NCBI GenBank assembly: GCA_026390795.1
Contig: JAPLFG010000003.1
Span: 1,984,001 to 2,048,000, forward strand
Reading direction: 5' to 3'
From: Ignavibacteriales bacterium
GTDB lineage: Bacteria; Bacteroidota; Ignavibacteria; Ignavibacteriales; Melioribacteraceae
DNA: 64,000 nt
This document shows, in pieces, positions 1 to 9,114 of this stretch (its first letter is position 1; each line of letters starts with the position of its first letter). Under the pieces are notes generated by a model. That model made no database searches. It was not told the DNA's origin and was given only the letters and a program-made list of their open reading frames with translations. The translations under genes were made by a program, and so were the position numbers.

Positions 1-3
1 CAT
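1..3 (-). CDS. Start codon of a gene running off the left edge
   Basis: An ATG on the minus strand sits at the very edge of the window, preceded by a strong ribosome binding site (GAGGTG, five bases before the ATG) and lying 9 bases beyond the stop codon of the 495-aa gene. Only the start codon is visible, so nothing can be said about the product. The spacing suggests a third member of the same minus-strand operon. Confidence 0.45.
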
Positions 4-12
4 TTTTCACCT

Positions 13-1500
13 CTATTTTCTTGTAAGTTTAATTCCGAATATTACTATTCCAGCAACCAGACCTATAATTAATAATACAATCAAGATGGTCCCGATTACA
101 TTGTCGGATTGTTTCACTTCAATAGTGATTGTCTTGTCTTCGGCTTTTACTAATTTATCATCTGCCAGACATGTTGTGCGCAGACGGATATCATATTTGC
201 CGACTGTAACATTGTCCGGGGGTGTTAATGTGAATACGATTCGTTTTTCTTCTCTGATATCAATTGATTCAACAATTTTCGGATTGATCGATTGAGTCCA
301 ATTCAAAGGAAGATCAAGTTCAAATTCAACATTGTCAAGACGGCGAGTTCCTTCGTTCTTAATATCGATCGGCACTTCAATTTTATTTCCCGGCAGAATC
401 GAAAAATAGAGTTGTCCCGAGTTTACTTTTAATTCGCCAGTGCCTCGCGGTATGATCTCTAGTTTAAGATAACCTATATCGAGTTTATCTAATTCTTCCT
501 TTTTCCAAATTCTATCTTCGTTCAAATCGATACTGTTTACTTTGTCATACGGAATTGCCAGAACAAAGAATGAAATCGGTTTATCAATCTGTACTTCACC
601 GGTTGAACGGTCGGGTAGAAAGACTTGCAAATTTGTTTTACGTGTTTGAGTACTCTCGCCGAATTTGAATTGGCTCAAACGTGCTTGTGTAGCCGGATCA
701 ACAAAAAATTTATTTATCTGTTTTGGGAGATTAACTGCTTCTAATTTATAAGTGTTTGTAGTCCCGCTGAAAAGTTCTAACGACATTGAAAATGAAGCCG
801 AGCCGCCAAGATCAACTTCCTGTGAGAATTGATCTGATTGTAGAACAACTTTATTTACAGACTGATCTTTCTGGAGAAAAATTTTGGGCGCTCGTTGTGT
901 TCCATTACCATAAATTATGTTTACAGTAACTTCATCTAAATCCTGAAGCAGTGTGAAATCAATTGTCTGCGGTTTCCCGTAATGCAACTCATCTATTTTA
1001 GCTTCATACGGTTGGCTTATTATTGAGTTTGATCCGTTCAGAATAGAGACATAAATATTATTAACTACTTCCGGCTGCAGAGATTTGAATAACGCATCTT
1101 CAATGTTAATAAGTTTTTTAAACTCTTCTCCGCCGCTTGAAGCGTTGGCAAGTTTAAGTCTTACATGTTTTTTGCCGTCTTTTGATTGGTATTTTACGGC
1201 TTCGGCAACGGTTACATATTGTTCCTCAAACAAAACTGCGAGCAGCGCCTGGTAATAATTTACTTCGGCGTCGGAGTAAACACTTTTCGATCGTTGTAAT
1301 TCCTGTTGTGAGATCAGTTGTTTACCAAACATTGCCTGTTGACGATCGTAATCGGATTTGGCAACATCATATTGTTCTTTTGCGCGTTTCAATCCGAGCA
1401 AACGGTATTTATCGTCTTTAGGATTGTAATAAGATCCCGAGGATTGAGCACAAAGATCGCCTACTATTAGAATGAATAATAACAGTATCAGTTTTTTCAT
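13..1500 (-). CDS. Secreted, membrane-anchored NEW3-like domain protein
   Basis: A 495-aa protein with a signal peptide (residues 1-19, cut after CAQ), a helical, coiled-coil-prone stretch (about 35-90, rich in K, Q and E) and a long beta-rich body. Around residues 375-455 lies a segment resembling the NEW3/alpha-galactosidase-associated Ig-like fold (VPIDIKNEGTRRLDNVEFEL, then a PDNVTVGKYDIRL-type strand). A single transmembrane helix at about 465-488, followed by a short basic tail (KLTRK), places the bulk outside the inner membrane. It lies 18 bp after the PDZ protein gene in the same direction, so the two are probably cotranscribed. NEW3 domains elsewhere occur in surface and ABC-export-linked proteins; the exact role here is unknown. 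Confidence 0.75.
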   Translation of the reverse strand: MKKLILLLFILIVGDLCAQSSGSYYNPKDDKYRLLGLKRAKEQYDVAKSDYDRQQAMFGKQLISQQELQRSKSVYSDAEVNYYQALLAVLFEEQYVTVAEAVKYQSKDGKKHVRLKLANASSGGEEFKKLINIEDALFKSLQPEVVNNIYVSILNGSNSIISQPYEAKIDELHYGKPQTIDFTLLQDLDEVTVNIIYGNGTQRAPKIFLQKDQSVNKVVLQSDQFSQEVDLGGSASFSMSLELFSGTTNTYKLEAVNLPKQINKFFVDPATQARLSQFKFGESTQTRKTNLQVFLPDRSTGEVQIDKPISFFVLAIPYDKVNSIDLNEDRIWKKEELDKLDIGYLKLEIIPRGTGELKVNSGQLYFSILPGNKIEVPIDIKNEGTRRLDNVEFELDLPLNWTQSINPKIVESIDIREEKRIVFTLTPPDNVTVGKYDIRLRTTCLADDKLVKAEDKTITIEVKQSDNVIGTILIVLLIIGLVAGIVIFGIKLTRK

Positions 1501-1517
1501 CTGTCCTCTTGGCTAAA

Positions 1518-2048
1518 TTATTTTTTCTTTTCAGATTTGATGATAACATTTCCGCCGGCTTTCTTCAGTGAATCCGGGTCAAGTTTTTTATTCCCTACAA
1601 TAACTTTTCCACTCTCAACTTTCATATTGCCGGTGCCATCACCGCCGATTCTAATAACCTGTTTTCCTCCCATCTCCTGTTTTGCTTTTATAAATGAGAC
1701 AATAAAGCGCTGATCATTTCTCTTTATTCCCAGCTTAACTTCTTTTCCTACTTCAGCAGTGCCGAAATATTTTTTGAAATCACTCATGGTTTTAATTCTG
1801 TTACCGTTTACAAATTGTATTTCATCACCGGTCTGAAGATCGAGCTGCTGATATATTTTTTCCCGCTGATCAGATTCGGGCATTGGACCTAGCACAACCT
1901 TTCCATTTTCGAAGATTGCCATCCCTTTAATCTCCGGAAAAAATTCTGCTGCATCTTTGTTAAAACTAAATGTTTTCATCTGCTGGGCAGACATGATATT
2001 GCAAATAAATAAAAGTGAAATAAATGTAGTAGTAATAAAACGGTTCAT
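1518..2048 (-). CDS. Secreted PDZ-domain protein
   Basis: A 176-aa exported protein with a signal peptide (about residues 1-21, ending MSAQQ). Residues 55-120 fit one PDZ domain: a carboxylate-binding-type loop region followed by the conserved stretch LQTGDEIQFVNGNRIKTMSD, which corresponds to the L-x-x-GD-x-I-x-x-x-NG signature. There is no protease domain, so it probably acts as a peptide- or partner-binding module in the periplasm or at the surface. The C-terminus is lysine-rich (KSEKKK). It is the upstream gene of a two-gene minus-strand unit with the NEW3-like protein, which suggests they act together. Confidence 0.75.
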   Translation of the reverse strand: MNRFITTTFISLLFICNIMSAQQMKTFSFNKDAAEFFPEIKGMAIFENGKVVLGPMPESDQREKIYQQLDLQTGDEIQFVNGNRIKTMSDFKKYFGTAEVGKEVKLGIKRNDQRFIVSFIKAKQEMGGKQVIRIGGDGTGNMKVESGKVIVGNKKLDPDSLKKAGGNVIIKSEKKK

Positions 2049-2225
2049 TTGAGTTCTCCTTAGCTTGTAGCCTGAAATGTTATACCGTTAGAGTTCCATG
2101 AGATAAAAAAAGTTGCCGGTTTTTATCAATCACGATTGACATTTAACAGTTCTTAACATTTTTTAATTAATATTAACTAATAAAGGGAGGACTTAATTCC
2201 CCGGTCGATTTACAATTTTATACGA

Positions 2226-2984
2226 TTAAATATTCTTCCCGGAGACAGAAATAAAACTTAGTCTGACTGGAAAAATCATTTTCGGATTTATCTCTACCGC
2301 TTCCTTTATCTTATTGATTCCAGCAGAGTATTCTTTGTCGCTCAATGAGGCAAGTTGTGATGATTGGTTCTTAAGTAAAAATGTGTCGTTAAAAACTTCT
2401 TCCCCGGTCATATCATTAATAATATTTTCCACAATATTTATTTTAACATTCCGCAATCCGGCTTCTTTCATCCAGAGCTCAATTAATTCGAATGAGGGGA
2501 ACCGGTTCAAATCTTTTTCAAGTGTACCTTCAAAGAAATCATATATATACCAGTTATCATTTTTATTACCCGGATCTAAACCAATTATTGTTAGAACTCC
2601 ATCTGGTTTTAAAAACCGGGAAGAATCCCGAATGAACTCTTTTTTATTCTCGAATTGATGGATTGCATTGACACAAAAGATAAAATCAAATTTACTGCTG
2701 GCAAAGGGAAGGGAATTGGCATCGGCGCGTATCAAATTAATTTTGTTAATGTTCCTTTGCGCTTCTTTAAGCATTCCCGCAGAAAAATCAACACCGAATT
2801 TGTTGAGGCCATGATCTAATTTTTTCAGCCAATGCCCGGTTCCGCACCCAATCTCAAGAATATTGCTAAATTTATTTTCAGAAATGATATTGAGAAGTGC
2901 TTTATTGATTCCCTCCATTGGATTTACTTTATAACGTAAATCATAGTCCGGTGAGAGGTTGTTATAATTGGTTGTCATTTTCAT
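2226..2984 (-). CDS. Class I SAM-dependent methyltransferase
   Basis: Motif I (ILEIGCGTGHWL) marks the SAM-binding loop. The acidic residue ending strand 2 (GVDFSAGML) and motif IV (FDFIFCVNAIHQF) follow in the order of the UbiE/Methyltransf_11 type. The substrate cannot be told. A longer reading frame exists up to 3071, but the stretch beyond 2984 runs through a perfect rho-independent terminator of the upstream RRM gene, so the hydrophobic N-terminal extension is probably not translated. The ATG at 2984 (MKMTTNY) or the one two codons later is the likely start, giving about 252 residues, a usual length for the family. Confidence 0.75.
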   Translation of the reverse strand: MKMTTNYNNLSPDYDLRYKVNPMEGINKALLNIISENKFSNILEIGCGTGHWLKKLDHGLNKFGVDFSAGMLKEAQRNINKINLIRADANSLPFASSKFDFIFCVNAIHQFENKKEFIRDSSRFLKPDGVLTIIGLDPGNKNDNWYIYDFFEGTLEKDLNRFPSFELIELWMKEAGLRNVKINIVENIINDMTGEEVFNDTFLLKNQSSQLASLSDKEYSAGINKIKEAVEINPKMIFPVRLSFISVSGKNI

Positions 2985-2987
2985 ATA

Positions 2988-3012
2988 AAAAAATCCCGCC
3001 AAGAGGCGGGAT
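2988..3012 (-). terminator. Rho-independent terminator of the RRM gene
   Basis: On the minus strand an 8-bp stem (ATCCCGCC / GGCGGGAT) with a 4-base loop is followed directly by a run of seven T. It lies about 90 bp after the RRM gene and immediately before the methyltransferase start, so it separates the two units. Confidence 0.85.
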
Positions 3013-3102
3013 GCAAGTAGTGGGACCAAGATCCCTATAATTATTTTAGAATATGCCCTAGGGGCAAACACAATATAAGATAATCAAAAATTAAAAAAAA
3101 TA

Positions 3103-3444
3103 TTACCAGCGTTTTCCGCCACCGCCGCTGCTTCCGCCGCCACGATTTCCGCCGCCACCGCCACGGTTTCCACCGCCGCCGCCGCCGCGTCTGGTATCTG
3201 TTTTAGGACGAGCTTCGTTGACAACAATTTTTTTGCCTTTTACTTCTTTGGTGTTTAGTTCTTCAATTGCCTTTGTACCGGCGGCTTTGTCATTCATTTC
3301 TACGAATGCAAAACCTTTTGATTCGCCGCTAAACATATCGCGTATAATTTTTACGCTTGCTACGGCGCCGAATTCTTTGAAAAGACCTTCTAAATCTTGT
3401 TCGGTTGCTTGCTGGGATAAATTACCTACGTAAATGTTCATCAC
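3103..3444 (-). CDS. RRM-type RNA-binding protein with glycine-rich tail
   Basis: A 113-aa cold-inducible-type RNA-binding protein. Residues 2-80 form one RNA recognition motif with RNP-2 (IYVGNL) near the start and RNP-1 (KGFAFVEM) about 40 residues later. The tail (about 85-113) is a low-complexity Gly/Arg stretch, as in cyanobacterial and Bacteroidota glycine-rich RNA-binding proteins. Such proteins act as RNA chaperones, often during cold adaptation. The gene is monocistronic, with its own terminator downstream and a good ribosome binding site (GGAGTAAGTG) upstream. The glycine codons make this the most GC-rich patch in the area. Confidence 0.9.
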   Translation of the reverse strand: MMNIYVGNLSQQATEQDLEGLFKEFGAVASVKIIRDMFSGESKGFAFVEMNDKAAGTKAIEELNTKEVKGKKIVVNEARPKTDTRRGGGGGGNRGGGGGNRGGGSSGGGGKRW

Positions 3445-3750
3445 TTACTCCTTTTGTTGTTTTTATTTCCCTGACAAGAAATTAAATAACCGATTTGCGA
3501 TCCGACTCAAGACGAGTTAAATGAAAAACGTATATGACGGAGATTAAATTGGATAAGGAGAAAATAGGTTGATGTGAAGATTCTCTTCCATCTAATTTAG
3601 AATCGCTAAATTAATTGTTGCTCAGAGTTAAAATTTAAGAACTTAATTCCCTTCCTTAATCAATGTGGAATTATTGTTTCGTTAACGTGCTGTATATTAT
3701 TGCACGCATAATAATTTCTATACTTCAGAAATCTCTTTTAACAGTCTAAG

Positions 3751-3827
3751 TGGCGGGGCCGACGAGACTCGAACTCGCGACCTCCTGCGTGACAGGCAGG
3801 CGTTCTAACCAACTGAACTACGACCCC
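3751..3827 (-). tRNA. tRNA-Asp (GTC)
   Basis: The minus strand folds as a full tRNA: acceptor GGGGTCG paired with CGGCCCC, anticodon stem-loop CCTGC-CTGTCAC-GCAGG with anticodon GTC, and a T-arm with GTTCGAGTC. The 3' CCA is encoded. Confidence 0.95.
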
Positions 3828-3892
3828 GTAAAAGAACGTGCCTTTTTTAAGGGCGGACAAAAATAGCAATTAAACCATATCCAAAGCAAGAG

Positions 3893-4996
3893 TTATAATT
3901 TTTCTGTCCCGAAACTTACACCTACTGCACTTGCAGCTAATACTGCTTGATCTTTCGGCTTGACTAATTTCTGCCGTGCAATTGCATCTACAATGCGAAC
4001 GCTTTTAATTTCTGCTCCTTTTAAGGCAACCATTTTTCCAAATTGTTTTTTAACGGCGAGTTGAATAGCATTCGTTCCAAATTTTGTAGCTAATATTCTA
4101 TCGAAAGGTGATGGACTTCCGCCTCTCTGCAGATGCCCAAGTACGGTATAACGTGTTTCTAATCCAGTATTTTCAGAGATCATCTTTGCGACATACTCGC
4201 CGATGCCACCAAGCTGAATCGGATCGGTTCTTCTTATGTCTTTTGCTTTTGTAATTAATGAACCGTTTTTAGGTTTGGCGCCCTCCGCTACACAAACAAG
4301 ACTAAATCTTTTTCCGCTCATATTTCTTTGAATAACTCTATCATAAACCACATTCCAATCAAATGGAAGTTCAGGAATTAATATTATATCCGCACCGCCG
4401 GACAAACCGCCGTTCAGAGCAATCCATCCTGCGTATCTTCCCATAACTTCTATAACCATAACACGGTGATGCGCCGAAGCTGTTGTATGCAGGCGATCTA
4501 ATGCTTCCGAGACAACATAAAGAGCGGAGTCGTGCCCGAATGTTTGATCGGTTGCTTCAAGATCATTATCAATTGTTTTCGGAACACCGATGATATTCAT
4601 TCCCATCTGGCTCAATTTATTTGAGATGTGCATTGTTCCATCGCCGCCAATTGCTATCATAGCATCAATATTCCATGCAAGATAATTTCTCATCGCATCT
4701 TTTGAGCGGTCAACTATTTTTAGTCTACCATTAATTTCTTCCGGCCAATGAAACGGATCTCCTTTATTAGAGGAGCCAAGGATTGTTCCTCCGGTTGCTA
4801 AAATTCCGGATACATCTTTATTGTATAGCTCATGAGATTTCCCTTCAACGAGTCCTTCAAATCCATCAAGAATACCAAGCACTTTCAAACCCATATCCTG
4901 TGCCGGTTTAGTAACACCGCGTATTACAGCATTCAATCCAGGACAATCTCCACCCCCGGTTAAAATACCAATTCTTTTTACTTTTGATTTAGCCAC
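3893..4996 (-). CDS. pfkA: 6-phosphofructokinase
   Basis: A 367-aa phosphofructokinase that phosphorylates fructose 6-phosphate to the 1,6-bisphosphate in glycolysis. Visible motifs are the N-terminal nucleotide loop (TGGGDCPGLNAVIRG, 14-28), GGDGT (117-121) and PKTIDNDL (139-146), which contains the catalytic base Asp143. The residue equivalent to E. coli Gly104 is glycine (Gly120), which favours ATP as donor. The residue equivalent to Gly124 is lysine (Lys140), as in PPi-dependent and group III enzymes. This G/K pair is known from actinobacterial ATP-PFKs. The gene stands alone between RNase HIII and tRNA-Asp. Confidence 0.93.
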   Translation of the reverse strand: MAKSKVKRIGILTGGGDCPGLNAVIRGVTKPAQDMGLKVLGILDGFEGLVEGKSHELYNKDVSGILATGGTILGSSNKGDPFHWPEEINGRLKIVDRSKDAMRNYLAWNIDAMIAIGGDGTMHISNKLSQMGMNIIGVPKTIDNDLEATDQTFGHDSALYVVSEALDRLHTTASAHHRVMVIEVMGRYAGWIALNGGLSGGADIILIPELPFDWNVVYDRVIQRNMSGKRFSLVCVAEGAKPKNGSLITKAKDIRRTDPIQLGGIGEYVAKMISENTGLETRYTVLGHLQRGGSPSPFDRILATKFGTNAIQLAVKKQFGKMVALKGAEIKSVRIVDAIARQKLVKPKDQAVLAASAVGVSFGTEKL

Positions 4997-5041
4997 TTGT
5001 TTACCCGTTACTTATGATGAAAAATTTATGAAGCTTCAGAA

Positions 5042-5944
5042 CTATTTTATTTTTGCAAAAGTTTTGAAATGTAATTTTCCAAGTTCACTCAATTTTTCTT
5101 CTCCGATTTTTTGGAGTAATTTTTTTGCAAATTTTTCAGTCTCAATTGATGAACCCTTTGGCAGAACCAGCCCTTTTCTTGAATGAGATTCAAACCAATC
5201 AACAAAACTGTTCCTTGCAAGAATCGATGCGGCAGCAACCCCAATATATTTTTCGGCTTTGGTTTCTTGAATAAACTCAACATCAGAATGTTTAGAAAGA
5301 GAAACCACATCCAATTCTTTTTTGCTGAATTTATCAGTAATGACAAATTTGCACATTGTATTATCGAGCAAATTATCAATTGCTTTAGAGTGAGCCCAGT
5401 TAAGGAGTTTATTGAGGTTATTGAATTGTTTGTATAATTCATTGTACTTGTGAGGATTAACTCTAACTATCTCGAAATTTTCACCAATTATATGTTTTAT
5501 TTCTTTAGCCAATAAGGTAATCATGTTATCGCTTAAGTCTTTGCTGTCACGAACCCCGACTTTTGTAAGTTGCTTTTTAGTCTCTTCATTTACAAATACA
5601 GCCGCTACGACAAGCGGTCCAAAAAAATCTCCTTTGCCGCATTCGTCCGAACCTATATATTTTACCGGCTCTATAAACGACGAGTCGTTCAAATCAAGTT
5701 TAGGTTCATCTAATATTAGATTATTTAGTTTTTTGTAAAGATTAGATTTCAAATCACCTTGAAGAATAGTTTTTATTCCTTTTTTACCGAAATAAACCTG
5801 AACCTTAATTTTTTCCTTTCCGCTGTTTACCGTGAATTCATAATTATAATCTTTTTTCGATAATTGTGAATTGAAAAGTCCTTCCTTTTCACATTGAAGG
5901 CGCAGTGATTCAATTTGCTTTTTGGCCTTGTCTTCAATTTCCAT
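5042..5944 (-). CDS. rnhC: Ribonuclease HIII
   Basis: A 300-aa type 2 RNase H that cleaves the RNA strand of RNA-DNA hybrids. The N-terminal 85 residues form the TBP-like substrate-binding domain typical of HIII. The catalytic domain starts with YIGSDECGKGDFFGPLVVAA (about 92-111), whose Asp and Glu are the first two metal ligands. KVGVRDSKDLSD carries the third acidic residue, and VITDKFS the next. EKYIGVAAASILARNSFVDW is the conserved substrate-handling helix. Length and domain order match HIII rather than HII. The gene lies 46 bp before pfkA on the same strand, so they may be transcribed together. Confidence 0.92.
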   Translation of the reverse strand: MEIEDKAKKQIESLRLQCEKEGLFNSQLSKKDYNYEFTVNSGKEKIKVQVYFGKKGIKTILQGDLKSNLYKKLNNLILDEPKLDLNDSSFIEPVKYIGSDECGKGDFFGPLVVAAVFVNEETKKQLTKVGVRDSKDLSDNMITLLAKEIKHIIGENFEIVRVNPHKYNELYKQFNNLNKLLNWAHSKAIDNLLDNTMCKFVITDKFSKKELDVVSLSKHSDVEFIQETKAEKYIGVAAASILARNSFVDWFESHSRKGLVLPKGSSIETEKFAKKLLQKIGEEKLSELGKLHFKTFAKIK

Positions 5945-6107
5945 TTGAATGTTCAGATCCTTAGAAAAAAGATTATGAAAGTAAAAGTTTATTAAGTTGC
6001 AAAAGGTAATAAATTCAGTGGAGATTGCTCAAATCAATTTTGTAAACAAGTTAGACCAATAGATGTAAGTAATTGTTAATCCGACCGGTAGACAAACAAT
6101 TTTCTGC

Positions 6108-7148
6108 TTAACATTTATTGCATTTAATACAAGTGCCGCGCAATATTAATTCAGTATCTATGACAATGTTTTTATTTATAAAATCACCAATATTGTCAAT
6201 GTTATCCAGAAGAAGTTCCATCGATTTAGTTGCTAACTCTTCTGCCGGTTGATTGACGCAGCTAAGCGGAGGTGATAAGAAATTCTGAACTGGAGAATTT
6301 CCAAAGCAGATCAAATCAATATCATCCGGAATTTTCATCCCGACTTCTTTCGCTGCAGTATAAATACCGATTGCAACCGGGTATGTTACCGCAAGAATTA
6401 AATCCGGAAGATTTTTATCGTGATACAATTTCATGAAAGAATCGTAACCACTCTTTTCACCGAAGTCACCTTCTAAAATCCAATCATGGTTAACTTCAAA
6501 TCCATGATCGGTCATCGCTTGTGTAAAACCAAGTATTCTTTCCCGTCCGATGTTAATATTTGTATAGCCTGCGAAATGACCAATCTTTTTATATCCGAGA
6601 TTAATCGCATGATCGATTACTTTATAGGCGCCGCCTCTGTCATCAACTGTAACAGTATTACAATTGTCCAAATTAGGAATGCGATCCATAAATACTAACG
6701 GCACCTGTCTGTTTTTAGCGGTTTCAAAGATTCCGAAATCGTTGGTATCTTGAGAAATTGAAATGATTATGCCATCAACTCTCATTGAAAGAAGAGTTTG
6801 AATTTGTTTCTTCTGCATTTCGGCATTTTCTTGAGAAACCGTAAGAAAGACTTCGTAATTGATCATCATTGCATAATTATAAATCTGATCCATAATCAAG
6901 CTGAAAAAATGATGTGAAATTTGTGGAAGAACAACGCCTATAGTATTGGATTTTCTTGAAGCTAGATTTCGTGCCATGAAATTAGGTGAATATCCTAAGT
7001 CATCTGCAGTTTTTTTAATGAGCTCAGTAGTGTTATGGGAAATATCCGGATGTCCTCGCAAAGCTTTCGAGACGGTGATAATTGAAACACCTAATTTTTG
7101 GGCAATGTCGTTTAGCGTTACTTGTTTAGGACGTATTATTTTATTCAT
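6108..7148 (-). CDS. LacI-family transcriptional regulator
   Basis: A 346-aa repressor. The helix-turn-helix begins TLNDIAQKLGVSIITVSKAL (about 10-29), with the hinge region SPNFMARNLASRKSNTIGVV. A type I periplasmic-binding-like effector domain follows (residues 65-335), with the GYKKIGHFAG core strand. It is divergent from the foldase/TonB-receptor cluster across a 249-bp gap. With a glycogen-binding cargo and an amylase nearby, a sugar or oligosaccharide effector is the natural inference. No convincing palindromic operator was found by eye in the gap. The C-terminus has a CIKCNKC tail, unusual for the family. Confidence 0.9.
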   Translation of the reverse strand: MNKIIRPKQVTLNDIAQKLGVSIITVSKALRGHPDISHNTTELIKKTADDLGYSPNFMARNLASRKSNTIGVVLPQISHHFFSLIMDQIYNYAMMINYEVFLTVSQENAEMQKKQIQTLLSMRVDGIIISISQDTNDFGIFETAKNRQVPLVFMDRIPNLDNCNTVTVDDRGGAYKVIDHAINLGYKKIGHFAGYTNINIGRERILGFTQAMTDHGFEVNHDWILEGDFGEKSGYDSFMKLYHDKNLPDLILAVTYPVAIGIYTAAKEVGMKIPDDIDLICFGNSPVQNFLSPPLSCVNQPAEELATKSMELLLDNIDNIGDFINKNIVIDTELILRGTCIKCNKC

Positions 7149-7397
7149 GGGTCATCTTTTTCCGGAGAAATTACTATTTAACATAATGAAATAGATGTTA
7201 AAAAATAGTGAAAGTATTTGTTCAAATTACGCTGTACAACAGGAATGTAAAAAAAGAATCCTATCAATAATAATTTGATTTTTAGTTAATGGTTTTAGTA
7301 AATTAATATTGAAAATCAAACCAATCGCACTTTTACGGAAATCACAAGTTGGGTCATTCTTTTGATCCTTTGTTTTTTACCTTACTGAAATGTAAAA

Positions 7398-9071
7398 ATG
7401 AAAACACAGTATAAGGCTGGGTTCAAATTTATTCTTTTTATTTTATTTTTTATCAACTCTTCTCTCAAATCTCAACAGTTAGCGCTACCTAATCAAGTAA
7501 TTACCTCTGTAGGATCACATCAGATAACGGTAAAAGATTTTGTTACCCGGTGTAGCGATTATATCTTTTCTACCGGCATAAAAGACAATATTGTTCTTCG
7601 TAAATCAATTATGAACAATATGATAAATGAAATTCTTCTTTATTATTATGACGATAATAAAAAAATATTTAACGATCCGGAATACCAAAAAGAATTAAAA
7701 TGGGCCGACAAGCAAACAATTCTTGCTTATCTGGAAGATCAAGAAATTTACGCAAAAATTACTGTAACTGATGCCGAAATTAGAGAAGCTTACTATCGGT
7801 CTAATGAAAAGCTTAGTGCTCGTCATTTATTTGCTCAAACCGAGGAAGAAGCAAATAGTTTGTATCAGCTCTTGCAGACCGGAGCTGATTTCAAAGTTTT
7901 AGCTAAGCAAGTTTTTACCGATTCAACTCTTCAAAATAACGGTGGATACCTTGGTTATTTTTCTTGGGGAGACATGGATCCAGCGTTTGAAGATGCAGCA
8001 TATTCATTAAAAATTGGTGAAATATCGAAGCCAGTAAAAACAAAAAATGGTTACAGCATTATAAAATTGGAAGACCGTGTACCTCATCCTCTCTTAACCG
8101 AAGATGAGTTTATTCGTAAAAAACATCATATGGAAGGAGTAGTAAGATTAAGAAAGAAAAAACCTGCAGAAGAGGATTACATAAACACACATTTCACTCC
8201 AGATAAATTGTTGTTCAATGAAAAATTGCTTGGGAAAATTTTAGATAATTTACCATATTCATCAGCAGAATCTGCCGAAATTCGAAAACCTTTCTCTTCT
8301 TCGTCTATCTGTGTGAAATACCCCGGTAGATCTTATAAGCAGAATGAAATTGAAAGAAGATTAAATGAAATTCCTACATTCCATCGAGAAAAAATAGTTT
8401 CCATTGACAACTTAAAATCTGCTATTGCTGGAATTGTATTACAAGATATTCTATACAAAATTGCAGTTGAGAAAGGTTATGATGTCAATCCGGCTGTTCG
8501 AAATATTATTCCAAAGTACCATAATATGATTTATTTGGCCTATAAAAGAAAAGAGATTAGTGATGCTGTGACTTTACCGGATAGCACAATCAAAAAATTC
8601 TATGACGACAATTCAATATATTTTACAGCATCAGATGAAATGAATGTACAGGAAATCATTTTGAAGGATAAATCATTAGCAGAAAATATTATCAATGACT
8701 TAAAAAACAATTCAGACTTTGGTTCATTAGCTGAGAAATATTCATTGAGGGAATGGTCTGCCAAGAATAAAGGAATTATGGGATTTGCTGAATTGTCAAA
8801 ATATGGAATTCTAAAGGACACACTTTGGAAGAGTGAAATTAATAAAGTTATTGGCCCGATTAAAATTCAAGAGATGTACGGAATATTTAAAGTCATAGGA
8901 AAAAAAAATGGTCAGCTAAAGAATTTTGATCAAGTTAAAAAGATTGCAGAAAATCTGGCTAAGAAAGAAAAATCCTCATTGTTAGTTGATGAATATGTAA
9001 ATAGGATAAAATCAAAAGTTAAAATAAGTATAGATGAAAAATTGCTAGGCAGTGCGATCATGAATAATTGA
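7398..9071 (+). CDS. Exported peptidyl-prolyl isomerase, two parvulin domains
   Basis: A 557-aa periplasmic foldase of the SurA/PpiC type. The N-terminal signal peptide ends SLKSQQ. A SurA-like helical N-terminal domain precedes a first parvulin domain (about residues 140-225: ARHLFAQTEEEANSL, then GGYLGYFSWGDMDPAFEDA and KTKNGYSIIKLED). A second, more divergent parvulin domain lies at about 410-515 (VQEIILKDKSLAENI, GIMGFAEL, GIFKVIGK). Such proteins escort outer-membrane beta-barrels. It sits 43 bp upstream of a TonB receptor gene and leads a run of outer-membrane and secreted proteins, which fits that role. Confidence 0.85.
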   Translation: MKTQYKAGFKFILFILFFINSSLKSQQLALPNQVITSVGSHQITVKDFVTRCSDYIFSTGIKDNIVLRKSIMNNMINEILLYYYDDNKKIFNDPEYQKELKWADKQTILAYLEDQEIYAKITVTDAEIREAYYRSNEKLSARHLFAQTEEEANSLYQLLQTGADFKVLAKQVFTDSTLQNNGGYLGYFSWGDMDPAFEDAAYSLKIGEISKPVKTKNGYSIIKLEDRVPHPLLTEDEFIRKKHHMEGVVRLRKKKPAEEDYINTHFTPDKLLFNEKLLGKILDNLPYSSAESAEIRKPFSSSSICVKYPGRSYKQNEIERRLNEIPTFHREKIVSIDNLKSAIAGIVLQDILYKIAVEKGYDVNPAVRNIIPKYHNMIYLAYKRKEISDAVTLPDSTIKKFYDDNSIYFTASDEMNVQEIILKDKSLAENIINDLKNNSDFGSLAEKYSLREWSAKNKGIMGFAELSKYGILKDTLWKSEINKVIGPIKIQEMYGIFKVIGKKNGQLKNFDQVKKIAENLAKKEKSSLLVDEYVNRIKSKVKISIDEKLLGSAIMNN

Positions 9072-9114
9072 TAAAGTTTCTTTAAAACATTTAACAGCTT
9101 TTTCTGGAGGCACC

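Noticed and set aside
5089-5442. 117-codon frame inside rnhC
   Set aside because: It is a shadow of the RNase HIII gene in another frame, with no ribosome binding site and no family features.
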